Assembly: GCA_037043015.1 (NCBI GenBank)
Contig: CM073323.1
Location: forward strand, 8,866,001-8,930,000
DNA from: Bryum argenteum
Taxonomy: Eukaryota > Streptophyta > Bryopsida > Bryales > Bryaceae
Reading direction: 5' to 3'
Length of the DNA stretch: 64,000 nucleotides
Shown here: positions 37,106 to 48,742 of the stretch, in pieces
How positions within the stretch are numbered: position 1 is the stretch's first letter
Layout: each line of letters opens with the position of its first letter
Notes under the pieces: model-generated
What the model saw: only the letters and a program-made list of their open reading frames with translations
The model's database searches: none
Told to the model about the DNA's origin: nothing
Position numbers and translations under genes: made by a program

Positions 37106-38027
37106 CCCCTAAAAATCCAGGGGTTTCCTCGACCTCCAGAACCAAAAACTGCCATTTTTCACCTTCGTTGGGAAATGGGGAAATGGAGAAACTTTTTTTT
37201 CTGGACTTAGACTTTGAACCGTAAGATCTTGTACCTAACTTGTATACAAAGGACTGGTCAAAATTTCAACCGTTGGATGTTTGTCATTTGTGAGATCATA
37301 ACAATCAAAGTTTGACCAACACTTAATTTTGCCGCTGCGTGAGAGGCATTGTCTAAATGGTGCCAAGGGCAACTTGATGATTGTTATTCCAAATATTTTT
37401 CCCTCATTTTTTTTCATGTAGGTAATCAAGTTGGGTATGCTCATGCAAAATTTTAGAGACCAATTCCACTTTTTGACCTTAATGTAAACTATTTTATGAA
37501 AGAAGGTCTAAAAACAACCATATAGTAAAACAAGCACCACGTATGATATATTTAGTTTGAGAAAAATCTCGACGGTGAGAAGGTGCATTTATGATAATGT
37601 GAATTTCGAAAAAAAAATCTTGGAAAAAATCCGAAATCTCGAATTTTGGCAATTTTTGAAAGAAAAAATTGTAAAATTACTAGAAATTGTGAAGATTGTT
37701 TTTGAAAGTTTTGGAGGCTGCCCTTGTAAAATTGGTAAACTTTTTGACTTCGGATACTTTGGAATTTGAATAGTAATTTGGTAATGAACATATTTCTAAA
37801 AAAAAAATTAAAAAAAAAAATTTAAACTGCCCGTTTAGGACTTGAAACCTAAAATTTCTAGGTGAAGGTTATAAAATTAAAATTTGACTTTGAAAATTTT
37901 ACCACATACACATTACTGTATGGGGAGCACCCAATAAAAATCTTAGGCAAAAATATCAATTTAAATGCTTAAAATGAGCTGCCCGAAATCTCAGAAAACC
38001 GAATCGGTTTTCCTGGATTTTTAGGGG
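37106..38027. mobile_element. TTAA-flanked MITE, sub-family 2, 16-bp perfect TIR
   Basis: The ends CCCCTAAAAATCCAGG and CCTGGATTTTTAGGGG are exact inverses, flanked by TTAA at 37102-37105 and 38028-38031. It is 922 bp and non-coding. The core at 37214-37312 (CCGTAAGATCTTGTACCTAA ... CAACCGTTGGAT ... TTTGTGAGATCATAAC) is shared with 3700-4244, 16416-17249 and 44124-44434. Confidence 0.9.
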
Positions 38028-38329
38028 TTAATTATATAAGGTGTTAATTGTTATTGCAGTCATTGTCATTCAAATTTTTATAAGTTCCATAAATTTATTT
38101 ATGCGTTCCTAGAACATCATATTATTTTATTTCAAATTGCAAGCTAGATTAGTCATTCTCCTCAAAATATACTCTTGTTCTTAATGGTCACTTGACATAT
38201 TGCTAAATGTTGCTATAAGGGGAGGTTTTTGGTACTGTGTGAGGAGCGCAACACAACTATCACAATATTCATTATATGGGGAAAATTCCATGATCTTGGG
38301 AAAATTCAGCTAAATTGTACAAGCAAATA

Positions 38330-38563
38330 GGGTACTTCATTGAAATTGCACAAAACAACCAATTGTCAAAACTTTCAAATGGCCATAACTTACTCAACTT
38401 TTGTTCAAATAGGGCATATGAGGTGTATTTCGACATCTACATAAAACATAGATGTCAAAAAACACCTCATATGCCCTATTTGAACAAAATCTGAGTAAGT
38501 TATGGCCCTTTTAAAGTTTTAACAATTAGTTGTTAACTTTTGGCCAGTTTCTGTGAAGTATCC
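38330..38563. repeat. 234-bp near-perfect foldback (hairpin)
   Basis: Two arms of about 110 bp flank a loop at about 38440-38450. The best-paired part is GTTCAAATAGGGCATATGAG in the left arm against its exact inverse in the right arm. Outer pairing includes GGCCATAACTTACTCA and GGGTACTTCA. The right arm carries GTTATGGCCCTTTTAAAGTT. The ends are not TTAA-bounded. It could be a MITE or a hairpin-RNA source. Confidence 0.85.
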
Positions 38564-38569
38564 AATCTG

Positions 38570-39600
38570 AGGGTGTAGTCTAGCTCGACTCGACCTAGAC
38601 TGTCATTAAATTGGGAAATTGAAAATCTCCCAAAGTAACGAATATTAATTAGTCGAGTAAAACACTTCAAACTAAAAGAACTTACAAAAAAAAGCATATG
38701 CCTAATGTCACAAAATTAGATTGTATGATTTTGAACACGTAAGTGTATAATCATGAAGGTTAATTACCAAATTTGGCTTGAAATTTCTCATATTTAGATA
38801 TAATTAAGGTGAACTTAATATTTTGACAGATCATCAAGTTTGACCAAAGACTTTTGGTTGGAGCCAATTGAAACCCTCATCAACCAAAAGACAAACACTT
38901 TGAACCTATCATGGGTTGTGAAGGAGAGGAAACTGAAAATAAAAATTATTTATTTGTGATGATGCTAATTGCTATATATATAAAAAAATCTATATAGAGT
39001 ATTATTTTTTTATGTTTTTCCTAGAAATTATGACTTTGAAGATTTCAACACCTAAGAGTCAATGAGTTGGGTTTACCCCTATTTTGCCAAAAATAGTGAA
39101 CTTGGCTTTTACAAATTATATTATCAACTTGAACACATGGCTATCTTTCAATAAGTATACCTCAAAAATCTTTTACTCAATTGAAGATGTGTAAGTGGCT
39201 AGCATCCTCTTACAATAGATACTTTATTTGGTATTCCCAAAGCCTCATCCTCATATGTGAAACACGGAAGTCACTTGGTCATCATACTTCCAACTCCTTC
39301 GCTGGAATATTAGTTGTTAAACTTCAGTAAATATATCATATACCTCAAGACTAAGAAAACTTATGTAGTAACTTTGTTTATCCATGTGTAACCTTTATTC
39401 AACTCAAGCAAGCTAAACAGTGTGGTTAGACACATTTATTTAGCATTTTCCTTGTTTGCACTCTATATAGACATGAGAAAATGGATTTTGTACGACTCAT
39501 TTTATGGAAGTTGCTCAAAATTGTAGAACAAACGAGCCATGCTAAAGTGCTTCCGTGAATGCACCAAAAGTAATGAACATGCTACAAATAGTAAATAAGA
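38570..39600. other. Gene-free AT-rich spacer
   Basis: Nothing supportable is seen. Confidence 0.5.
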
Positions 39601-39609
39601 ACTCTAAGT

Positions 39610-39805
39610 AGAGACTAGATAGATAGATAGAAACTCCGGTCCCTTTCTAAGGGGCCGGCGTGAATGAAGTGTCCGTTCGTAATGCTAATATCCCGATGGC
39701 CACTGGACAAGGGGAAATTGGAACAATACTACTTCCCCCTCTCGAGGGTGGACACTATAACTACGCTAGTTTCTAGCCTAGTTACTATTGCCTTGAAGAT
39801 ACTTG
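39610..39805 (+). repeat. Dispersed repeat R1, copy d
   Basis: It begins GATAGATAGATAGAAACTCC and carries GGCCGGCGTGAATGAAGTGT, CTCTCGAGGGTGGACACT and CGCTAGTTTCTAGCC. It is almost identical to copy a at 6733-6975 over about 180 bp. Confidence 0.7.
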
Positions 39806-40189
39806 ACTAAGTAGAGACTACCAAAAGTCAATAGCAAAACGTCTAACACATAGAAACAATAGAATGAAATTGAAAGTACCAAAATTCACTACTCTACGTA
39901 ACAACTTTGCCATATTAACGAATTGAAGCTACAAAATTTCATAAAAGCCCTTGACATTATTGTCTTGAGTTGTCTATGCTCCCAATCTTCACTTTATTTA
40001 TGAGAAGGAATGTTGGAGTTTCAAAAATAAAATTGATCCTAAGGGTGCCTTTCAAGAATTCCACTCGAGATGCTCATTTCCTTCTAGATGGTTTTTTATA
40101 AAAAATTCTAATATTATCATTAAATAAAATCTAGACATTATTTATGCCTTGGAAATTAAATTAATAAATATCATGAGATTTTATACTAC

Positions 40190-40960
40190 TTAAGCCTGTA
40201 AAGGATATATTTGATCAATCACTTGGGTTAAGTTCCAAATCAAGTCTAGTTTTTGTGGTAAAAATCACAAACCCATACAATACAGTATGAATAAATAGTG
40301 TGCAATTTAGTGAAGTCAGCTCCTGTTTTTGAGTTTAAAAAAATTGTGGCATGTTTTTTACCATTGTAAGGCAATTATGGGAAATCAAGAAGATGTTTTT
40401 ATGAATTTTTTCAATAGAATCATGATTTAAAGATAAAGACTAACAACTTTAGTGTTAGAATTCTTTTGATCCGAATAACTTTGAAGTTGGATTTGCAATG
40501 ATGTTTCTACAATGAAATTTGTGAATAAATGGATGATTTTTGAGGAGCTATACCTCCATCATCAAAGATAAGGCACAAATTTGAGTGCAAAGGGTTGAGT
40601 TTTTGACTATTTTTTCTTTGTAAATTTTTTGGCAGCTTTTTACCATTGCAAGGCTATTATTTGCGCAAAGAAATTTTTCTCAGGGATTTTTTTGTTCAAG
40701 GGTGTTATTTGAGGTGAAGGTGAACATCTTTGTAGTTGGTGTTTTTTTCAATGCAAGAAGTCTATAAGTAGCATTTTGACTTACAAAGTGAAATGTTGAG
40801 ATTTCGTGATGGTTTTTGAGTACTAATATGTTATGATCTCCTAATCCACAAGGCTTCATGACTCAAAATTTGAGCCACATGATGTACAATATGTCTATTA
40901 CAAAATTGTACGGGCAAAGATTTGACTAAATTACCTATGTTTCCATTTATAACACCTTTT
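40190..40960 (-). mobile_element. Degenerate TTAA-MITE, sub-family 1, reverse orientation
   Basis: Read on the minus strand, the order of phrases follows the element at 11861-12833: GTACAATTTTGTAATAGAC, TTGAGTCATGAAGCC, a segment on the Cys-poor AT-rich interior, and AACTAGACTTGATTTGGAAC near the other end. The terminal repeats have decayed, so the limits are approximate. Confidence 0.6.
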
Positions 40961-41657
40961 TAGAGAAAGTGTCCATTTTTATACAAATTAGTCAAACCAT
41001 TCAAGGGCTAATCTTGATTGTTGAATATTGGCGCTAGTATTCGATGCTTCAGGTTGATAACGAGACCTGGCTCTTGGAACATGAAATACTCGAAGCGATT
41101 CAAGTGGGACAAACCAATTGAAAAGTATTGGAATGTGTCCTCTGTTCTCGTCTTGCAAAATTAGATTCTTCAATCTGTTTTGAGATATTAGTAAAAAAAA
41201 AAAGTATTTGATTAATTTGTGAGTAACGTCCTCCTCGTCCAGATGGGTGAGCTCTTTATTTGGTGCTCTTCAAGAACTATCCCCTATCCCTCATCCCCTC
41301 CTTGATGGTCCCCTCCTTTTTAAGATTTAGAGCATGACTGTCCTCCCTTCAATGCTTCTCAGTTTCTTGTGCTTTTTGAGATTTATAGCATGTGTTTAAA
41401 AGCTAAAGTGTGTTAAGAAATTTTCAGATTTTGCTTTTGTGTTAAGGTAGTTTCTTTACTTTGAAGTAATCAACAAATTTAGTTAGGAAGGTAGAATATT
41501 GGTTATGTTGCACACAATCGAATGAAATTGCACTCAACTTCATAATCCATGATTACACTTGTCAACATACGGGTGCATTGACCTATTCTGAAACAATATT
41601 CAAGAGGAGGGGTCATCGCCTTCGTGTATTTTTAATAAAAATGTTGTGACCGAGAGG

Positions 41658-43023
41658 ATGGACCGCGCTCGGCGGGCGCGGCCGGCTCTGGAGCCATTTC
41701 CACTTGTCGACGACATTCAGAGCTACGAGGCAAACACGATTGATTTGAGCGATGAGTCTGAGCGAGAGTACTGGCTCCAAGGATTCGCCAACACTACCTC
41801 CGATCTTGCTGGGAAGGCAATAGCGAGCGAAGGCGGTACCACCGATGCGAAGAAACGCGGTGAAGCTTTCGCACAGACGTTCAAAGCACATCTCTCCAGG
41901 TTCCATACACTTCCATTCCATCAGTTCTTGTCCCTGGAGTATCTGCAGTTGGTTAACAATCTCCCTGTTCTAGGTTGCGGGAGGACCCAGCAACATGTGG
42001 ACTCGCCAATATCTTCGAGATTCGAGAGGACTGTCTCCGGGAGTTTCACTTCCAGGACGTGTACTTGGCCATGAAACAGAGAGAGAACGAAGGTGCAATT
42101 GCGGCACTTCCAGCTCTCTTAGCCGGACTAGACTGCCTAGACCCCTCTGAGAGACTGCTAGCACTGATAGAAGGTGTTCTAGCAGGGAATATTTTCGATT
42201 GGGGTGCTCGAGCTTGCCGGGAGCTTTATCAAAGCGGCACCATCCTCGAGATTCACCGAATGAGCCGGGGGAAGACGAAAAGGCCATGGCGAGTGGATGA
42301 CTTCGATGCCTTTCACAGTAGAATGATGACCGGAAAGAGCCATAAACGTGCGCTATTGTTTGTGGACAACGCAGGCGCCGATATTGTCCTGGGGATGCTA
42401 CCGCTAGCTCGGGAGCTTCTTCGGCGAGGCACACAAGTTGTGATCGTAGCGAACTCGCGTCCTGCTATCAACGATGTCACTGCTTCCGAGCTTCCGAGTA
42501 TCATCGCCGCTGCTGCCAAGCACTGCGACATTCTACGACGAGCAGCTACTGCTGGTGGTCTTCCAGTAGACAATGATGGTCAGTCACTTACTTACATGCA
42601 TGCTTTACTCCCAAAACTGTTGCAGACTTTCAGACACTAGCGGAGACAGTTTCCCAACCATTTCTCGTACAAGTGCTAATTCCTTCAATCGATGTGGCCA
42701 TTCCAGAGTTGGCAAAGGAGGAGGATCTTGCAGAAGTTTCTTCTCTGTCTGTGGTTGGAAATGGGTGTGGCAGTCCCTGCATCGATTTGCGGCAAGTGAG
42801 CTCGGAACTGGCCTCTTCGGCTATGGACGCGGACCTCGTTGTGTTGGAGGGCATGGGTCGTTCTTTTCTTACGAATTTCAATGCCAAGTTCAAGTGCGAT
42901 GTGCTGAAATTGTGCATGGTGAAGGAGCAACGGCTTGCAAAGCAGATCATCAATGGCTCTATCTACGATTGTGTATGCAGATTTGAGCCGATCGACGAAT
43001 CAGTAGTTTTGCTAAAACTCTAG
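41658..43023 (+). CDS. Stand-alone DUF89 (damage-control phosphatase) protein, PANK2-type
   Basis: Three exons, 41658-41899, 41974-42578 and 42626-43023, give 414 aa in frame. The introns are 74 and 47 nt with GT-AG ends. A second acceptor at 42733 also keeps the frame and would remove 36 residues. The protein is a DUF89/ARMT1-family metal-dependent phosphatase: AIASEGGT and KRGEAFA near residues 55-70, IEGVLAGNIFDWG, RPWRVDDFDAF, the metal-site motif FVDNAGADIVLGMLPLAREL, NGCGSPCIDLRQVSSELA, and DLVVLEGMGR with FNAKFKCD. These match the C-terminal DUF89 domain of plant bifunctional pantothenate kinase 2, which is thought to hydrolyse damaged phosphopantetheine intermediates of CoA synthesis (family knowledge). 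The pantothenate kinase domain is absent: upstream DNA is non-coding MITE remnant. The in-frame GTG at 41646 is not needed as a start. Confidence 0.9.
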
Positions 43024-44119
43024 CTCCGTTTCATTTTGACAGGAGTTTATATATGTTGGCGTGCGCTGGTGTTTGTAAATTCCTGTACAGATTTACACTG
43101 AGATTCATGTGCCAATGTGATACTTTTATGACCTCTTTTGAAAATGAGAAGCTTGGAACATAGTTTTTGGAGATTGCCCCAATGGCTATTACTATCAGGG
43201 ATTAGTTTTGATTATGTTGATTGCAAATGTATGTTACATGGATGTGAGGAAGCTGAAGTAGTAAGGGTGTATAGTAATAGTTATTAAACGCGCATATACC
43301 ATTAATGACCTCTGGCCCATGAAGGGTGAGAAATTTCAGTGGGAACTTTTTTCCTACTCACCCCCCGATCCCCTTTTGTAATTTTTACTCACCCCCCGAT
43401 CCCCTTTTGTAATTTTTAGGGGAGGTGAGGAGATGCAAACGTTATGGGATAAATCCCCAACTCCATACCATCACCATACCATCATCACGTCATACCATCA
43501 CCATGCCCCTGACCCCCTCACCTCATTAATCCTCCTCACCTCATTAATCCCCCTCACCTTATTAATCCCCCTCACCTTAATTAATTAATGCCTGTGCAGA
43601 CCATTCTTAGTGGATAGTAAGGTGTTGTTGTGGTGATATTGTGATGATTTTTACATCTTCTAAGCACACTAGTAGGACCTAAATACTTGGGTACAATATC
43701 AAGTATTAAATATATTGCATGATCTCTTGTAATTTCTTGTTGAATTTCGTGTCTCTCCTTTTAATCCGCAGCAAATCTGCTTAGAGAATTCAAGAAGCTC
43801 TACTTGATCGAAGTTTGTCAAGCATCTTTTACCATCAATGCACTAATTTAGATGACAATTATTGTAAATTTATACTTAGTATTGTAAATCTATACTTCTT
43901 TACTATACTTCTTAGTGACTTTTCATGTAAAGGAGTAAATTGTAGACATCACAAAATTACTCACTAATTCGGGTTTGTGCTCAATTTTGAGATCTTTTTA
44001 CCGTTTTAGTACAGGAAATAATCCAACGTTTCTGATAGGAAAACTTGACAAGGATACTAAAGATTTTTCATAACAATTATCTTAGTCCAAATCTCTTTTC
44101 GAATTTTGACAAAATCACT
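43024..44119. other. 3' flank of the DUF89 gene and spacer
   Basis: The first few hundred bases should include the 3' UTR. A 34-bp unit containing CACCCCCCGATCCCCTTTTG is tandemly duplicated at about 43354-43420, and ATACCATCACC repeats at about 43466-43505. No gene is seen. Confidence 0.5.
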
Positions 44120-44123
44120 TTAA

Positions 44124-44434
44124 CCCCTAGATTTCCTCAAGCGTTTTCGGAGCAAGAAGTCCTGTGCACTACTAGCCATGTGAATCATCTTTTTCTCAAT
44201 TTCTAGACCTCCAACGGTAGGATCTTGTACCTTACTCATTTTTAAGCTAGTGGTGGTTTTTCAACCGTTGGATTTTCTCCATTTGTGAGATCGTAATCTT
44301 CAAAGTTGATAACTTGCAAAGATTGGAAACAAGACTTCCAAAAGTTTTTCGTAGGCAAAAATATTACGTCTAACCCCTTCACAATGGCTCCCAAATCGCA
44401 AAAACTCATTATGGGTTTTAAGGATACTTAGGGG
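44124..44434. mobile_element. TTAA-flanked MITE, sub-family 2, short version
   Basis: The left end CCCCTAGATTTCC and right end GGATACTTAGGGG are imperfect inverses flanked by TTAA at 44120-44123 and 44435-44438. At 311 bp it is little more than the sub-family core (CCAACGGTAGGATCTTGTAC ... CAACCGTTGGAT ... TTTGTGAGATCGTAATC) plus ends. Confidence 0.8.
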
Positions 44435-44439
44435 TTAAT

Positions 44440-45300
44440 AAAAATAATTGTTTTGTAAGTGAACAACAATAAGTTTTTTGAGTGAAAAACAATGGGATGA
44501 ATGATACTTGTCAATTGTTTACAAGAAATTGTGGGCTCTTTATTTATCTTGCATACTTGTTTCAAAAAGCATGAGACGGTTTGAATCATTAAAAGCATTT
44601 AGGTCCTCATAAAATCACCAATAGGAAGCTTTAGGGCAAGTTAATATACTTGCAAAGATTGGAAAAAATACTTCCACAAGTTTTTCTAACAGTAACATTC
44701 AATAATTACACATAAATACCTTGGTGCCACAAATAAATTGAATACCCTCTCTTTGTTGAATTAAGCCTTGGTGAATTTTTTGACTAAGAAAAAAATTATC
44801 CTTCAATTTTAAAAATATATAGTTTGTCGCAATCATATTAGATAGTTCTATCCTTTTAAATTTCTATTCCTTGTCCTTAGGTCCTTTAGATTCTTTTTCA
44901 ACATCTCCTTAGGTCCCTAGGGATCTTCTCTTCTTCTTTTGGTATGCTTTAAAGCATGTAAGTACATGTGGGGAGCATGAATCTCTAGACGCTTTGAAAT
45001 AGCAATTCGATTGTGCTTCAAATGATAACTTGTTTGATACCTTTTTCTAAAAAAGTAATTAAATAAAATTCCTAATAAATATGAGTATATAAGTATTTAG
45101 ATATATATTTATATATATCATAATAAGTATAAAAATATATAAAAAATTGAAAAATCATAATATCACATTCTTTAATGTGTGATATCATTTCATTTTCCAT
45201 GTTATGACCTTACATAAAATTTGAAATCAACTAAATTGGACCAAAAGTGTATACAATAAAAATGTAATAAGTACTATTGGATAACATACATAGAGTGGAC
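44440..45300. other. Gene-free AT-rich spacer
   Basis: Nothing supportable is seen. Confidence 0.5.
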
Positions 45301-45308
45301 TTTCCTTG

Positions 45309-45309
<1 letters not shown>

Positions 45310-45339
<30 letters not shown>

Positions 45340-45340
45340 T
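45310..45340. repeat. (TA)n microsatellite
   Basis: About 30 bp of alternating TA. Confidence 0.9.
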
Positions 45341-45387
45341 GATATCCGGTTAATTGCCGATGGACTCCAAAAAAGTTTAAAAAGGTG

Positions 45388-45610
45388 GCGAGTTTGGTTT
45401 GTACTTCTCTTTCTTCCTTCGTCTGCAACACGAAAGGTACGCTCAAGTAGTGGTATGTGAACTTGCTATAGAGATTACTGTTACTTGATTTTTGATGTAG
45501 TTTTGTACTTCTCTTTCTTCCTTGGTCCGCAACACGAAAGTTGCTAGCAAGCCAAGGTATGTGAACTTGCTATAGAAATCTCTTCTACATGATTTGTAAC
45601 ATAATTCTTT
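45388..45610 (+). repeat. Direct repeat, about 110 bp, two copies
   Basis: GTACTTCTCTTTCTTCCTTC, then a CTGCAACACGAAAG segment and GGTATGTGAACTTGCTATAG occur twice, starting near 45400 and 45508, with small substitutions. Confidence 0.8.
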
Positions 45611-45649
45611 GAATTGTCTAATTGCGGCGCTTTTAGGATTTCTTTTGGC

Positions 45650-46390
45650 TAATAGATACCTTTGCTTGCACATGAGATCGTAACGCTCCCGTTAATACAT
45701 TTGTTTGCGCCCGTAATTGTAGCTTTCCCAGTTGATATCTTTGCTCGCGCGGTGAACTCTTAATATTTTTGCTTGTGTAGGATTATTAATACCTTTACTT
45801 ATGTGTGGGATTATTAGTACCTTTGTTTGCGTGCGGATTTTTTAATACCTTTACTTGCACGTAGGATTACTAATACCTTTACTTGTAAGAGGAATCGTAA
45901 TTTTTCCGTTATTTTTGTGCATTGCGATTGTATAGGTATAGGGTTTGGATTTTATGCATTGCTTTTGTGTAGGTACAGTGCGGAACCTTGGATTGAAAAG
46001 TAGGCAAAGAAGTAATTATAATGTGCTTTTAAATGTTTTTCTTTAATTTGTTCATTATATGCTTATTAGTACCTTTGTTTGCGTGCGGGATTGTTAATAC
46101 CTTTACTTGCTCGCGGGATTGTTAATACCTTTACTTGCTTGCGGGATCGATTGATACCTTTACATGCTCGCGGGATTGTTAATACCTTTACTTGCACGAG
46201 ATTACTATTACCTTTCTTTGCATGAGGAATTCTGACTTTTCCGTTATTTTTGTGCACTGCATTTGTATAGGTATAGGGTTTGGATTTTATGCAGTACTTT
46301 TGTGTAGGTATATTAGGGAACTTTGTATTGAAAAGTAGGTAAAGAAGTAATCATAAAGTGCTTTTATCTGTTTTTCTTTAAATTGTTCAA
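45650..46390 (+). repeat. Complex tandem array with a duplicated block
   Basis: Units of about 28-32 bp of the type AATACCTTTACTTGC followed by GCGGGATTGTT recur many times in 45650-45900 and again in 46060-46220. Each array is followed by a non-repetitive segment of about 175 bp (TTTTCCGTTATTTTTGTGCA, then GGTATAGGGTTTGGATTTTA, then TTGAAAAGTAGG) that is itself duplicated (about 45890-46053 and 46225-46388). The region is therefore a higher-order duplication of about 335 bp. Confidence 0.85.
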
Positions 46391-46499
46391 ACAAAGAAAC
46401 TTTTTTGGTAAACAATTTTTTGTAAGGTTAATTCTTCTCTAACTCATAGTAATTGGGAACCACAATGGTTAAAGCTGCACGTTAAGATAGGTGCCTGAT

Positions 46500-46640
46500 G
46501 ACAATTGTAGGGGCCACCTCCTACGGTAGTATTGATAGGGTAATAATGCTACGGTAGTACCGATAGGATAATAATGATAGGGTAGTAGTGATAGTGTACT
46601 AATAATAGGGCAATAATGATAAGTAGTAATAATAGGGTCA
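46500..46640 (+). repeat. Short GATAGGGTAATAAT-type tandem repeat
   Basis: Degenerate units of 15-18 bp (GATAGGGTAGTAGTGATAGT and relatives) recur about seven times. Confidence 0.65.
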
Positions 46641-47188
46641 CATTTCACAATGATGTGTTTCAATGTTAGAATATGGTGTTTAGGGAGGCACGATGGTTGA
46701 GGTGGTATGTACATGGTGACTCGGTCTTATATTTATAGTGTCTCAATTTAATCATAATACGAGTTACTTACCATTTTAACACAATTGTTGAAATTTGATA
46801 TCCTAACATTTGGGTGTGATATTACAAAACTTGGGGATTGTATATAAAAAGTGGTTGTATTTGGCAGAATACAAATACATTCGACTACTTACACGAATGA
46901 AAAATGTATTGTGTTAGGAATTAAATGGACGCCATAAACAAGTCTGAGACCAACACCACCGACATGATGCCGATAGAGAGTACAAGCTTTCCGAACCTGT
47001 ATGGTTCGCAAAACAATCCATCACCAGACACCCACACCAGGAACCAAGAAATCATAGCCTTGCAGTACAAAAACTAGAAATCCTTTAAATACAACACATA
47101 GCTCAATTCAATGGGAACAAAGATGAGCTACAGACTGTATGATTCTAAAATCGTCTCTTCAAAAGTTTGTCGTAATTGCACCTGTAAC

Positions 47189-48180
47189 CAGCGAATTTTT
47201 TCTACGTAAGGGGGTGTGGCGCAAGTGGCTCCCACCTAACCGGGCAGCTAAATTTTTTGGCGAAATCTGTAAATTTAAAGCAGCTCCTCTGACTCCCGGA
47301 GAGAAAATTCAACTTTGGTAATGGCGATTTCGGTAACTAGGATGAGACCTTAAGTTAAATGTTTAGGCTCCCTCATTGTTTCAAGGTCACTCTTATGGCG
47401 ATCTTCACAAATTTTGCATCACTCATGTGGCGAGTCACTTTTTTTTTGCCAAGCATTGTACAAACACATTCAAACATCCAACAAATCACACCCATTTTGT
47501 AAACACATCCAAACTTGTAGAAGAAAACACACCCATTGTGCAAACACATTCAAAGAAGAAAGAAACAAACACATTCAAACACATTCAAAGAACATGAACA
47601 ATTCGCGTGGGCTGCGGGTGGGAGATGGCAAGATCAAGCACACAGCAATCAGGCACGCATGAGCAACAATGCATGAGACGCTTGAGAGGGGAAGAAAACT
47701 CCCTGATCTTATATTCTGAAGATTACAGGTCGCCCCCTCGCCTTCCGCCATCTCCAAAACCCTACGGCGCTGCGCTCCATGCAAAACTCCCATTCATCTC
47801 TAGAACCCTACGGGCTACGGCGCTCATGCGCTCACCGATTCACCGGCTCACAAGATCGGATCGTGCAACTCCCCTGGCGAACACGGCGCTGCTGCAGGCT
47901 CTCCATTGACAATGTGCTAATTACAGCACCCGCTCTTCCTAAAAAACTGTTGGCGAACTGACAAATGAAGCTCGAAATGGTTGGCGAGACGATGAATGGG
48001 AGCCCTGCAGGTTGGGCGATGGGAGTGGGATTGTGGGCGGCGGGAAAGGCGACATCCCACGCCACGTCACGACCATATGGCGATTTGAAGTTTAGATTTT
48101 TTAAATTTTTTCAAGAGGCAAGTCGCCCTGCCCGAAAAGGGCTCGTTTTTTGCGATTTTTCGCCAAGAAAAAATTCGCTG
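47189..48180. mobile_element. hAT-like MITE, 8-bp target duplication
   Basis: The ends CAGCGAATTTTTTCT and AGAAAAAATTCGCTG are exact inverses. The 8-bp direct repeat CCTGTAAC flanks the element at 47181-47188 and 48181-48188. CAG-type ends with an 8-bp duplication identify the hAT superfamily (established knowledge). It is 992 bp and has no transposase. Short GGCGA/TCGCC motifs cluster near both ends (for example 47260, 47323, 47398, 48078, 48124, 48160), as expected of subterminal transposase sites. The middle (about 47600-48060) is markedly GC-richer and may be captured DNA. Confidence 0.85.
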
Positions 48181-48483
48181 CCTGTAACATGTTGAAGTGC
48201 GTGGGATGGACCAGATTGTCGGATGAGGAGCCGGATGAGGAGCTGGTCGTTTTTAGTAGTGATGAGACAATCGTGGCTTCTGTCCTTACGAACGACTTTC
48301 CCGTAGCACCAGCCCTCAACCGTGGTCCTGCTTAACCAGGTCCTCCAGCTCAAAATGCTGGATCGAAGCGACTTCGAGAAGGTAACGTTTGTCTAAAGCT
48401 CTGAACACTTGAGTTTGTTGCTGAACGCAATTAAGGTTGTCTTATCAGACAAGATTCTCACTCATTTGTCAGACTTTAGATGA

Positions 48484-48742
48484 CACTACAATTAGAAAAG
48501 GAGGGGGTTTGCAACATTTTCTTCTCAAGTTTAGCTACGTTTTGGAACTTGCTTGAGCAACGTTCTCAAGAAAATAAGCAACATTATCCGATCACCAAGC
48601 AACGTTACTTATTTCCTATTTTATTGAAAACGATGCTTATTTTCTTGAGAAAGTTGCTCTTGAAAGCAAGTTCCAAAACATAGCTAAACTTGAGCAACGC
48701 TTGAGAAGAAAACGTTGCAAATCCCCTCAAATTGGAGTAGTG
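48484..48742. mobile_element. CACTA-type hairpin MITE, copy 1
   Basis: It begins CACTACAATT and ends AATTGGAGTAGTG, flanked by the 3-bp duplication TGA at 48481-48483 and 48743-48745. The ends and the 3-bp duplication fit the CACTA (EnSpm) superfamily. The whole 259 bp is a foldback: GTTTTGGAACTTGCTTGAGC in one arm pairs with its near-inverse in the other. Confidence 0.85.

Noticed and set aside
45650-46240. Possible CRISPR-like array
   Set aside because: Units are contiguous tandem repeats with no unique spacers, and the genome is a plant's.
47575-47961. Frames of 60-100 codons in the hAT-like element
   Set aside because: Several overlapping frames on both strands are open because of high GC. 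No domain is visible, so no gene is called.
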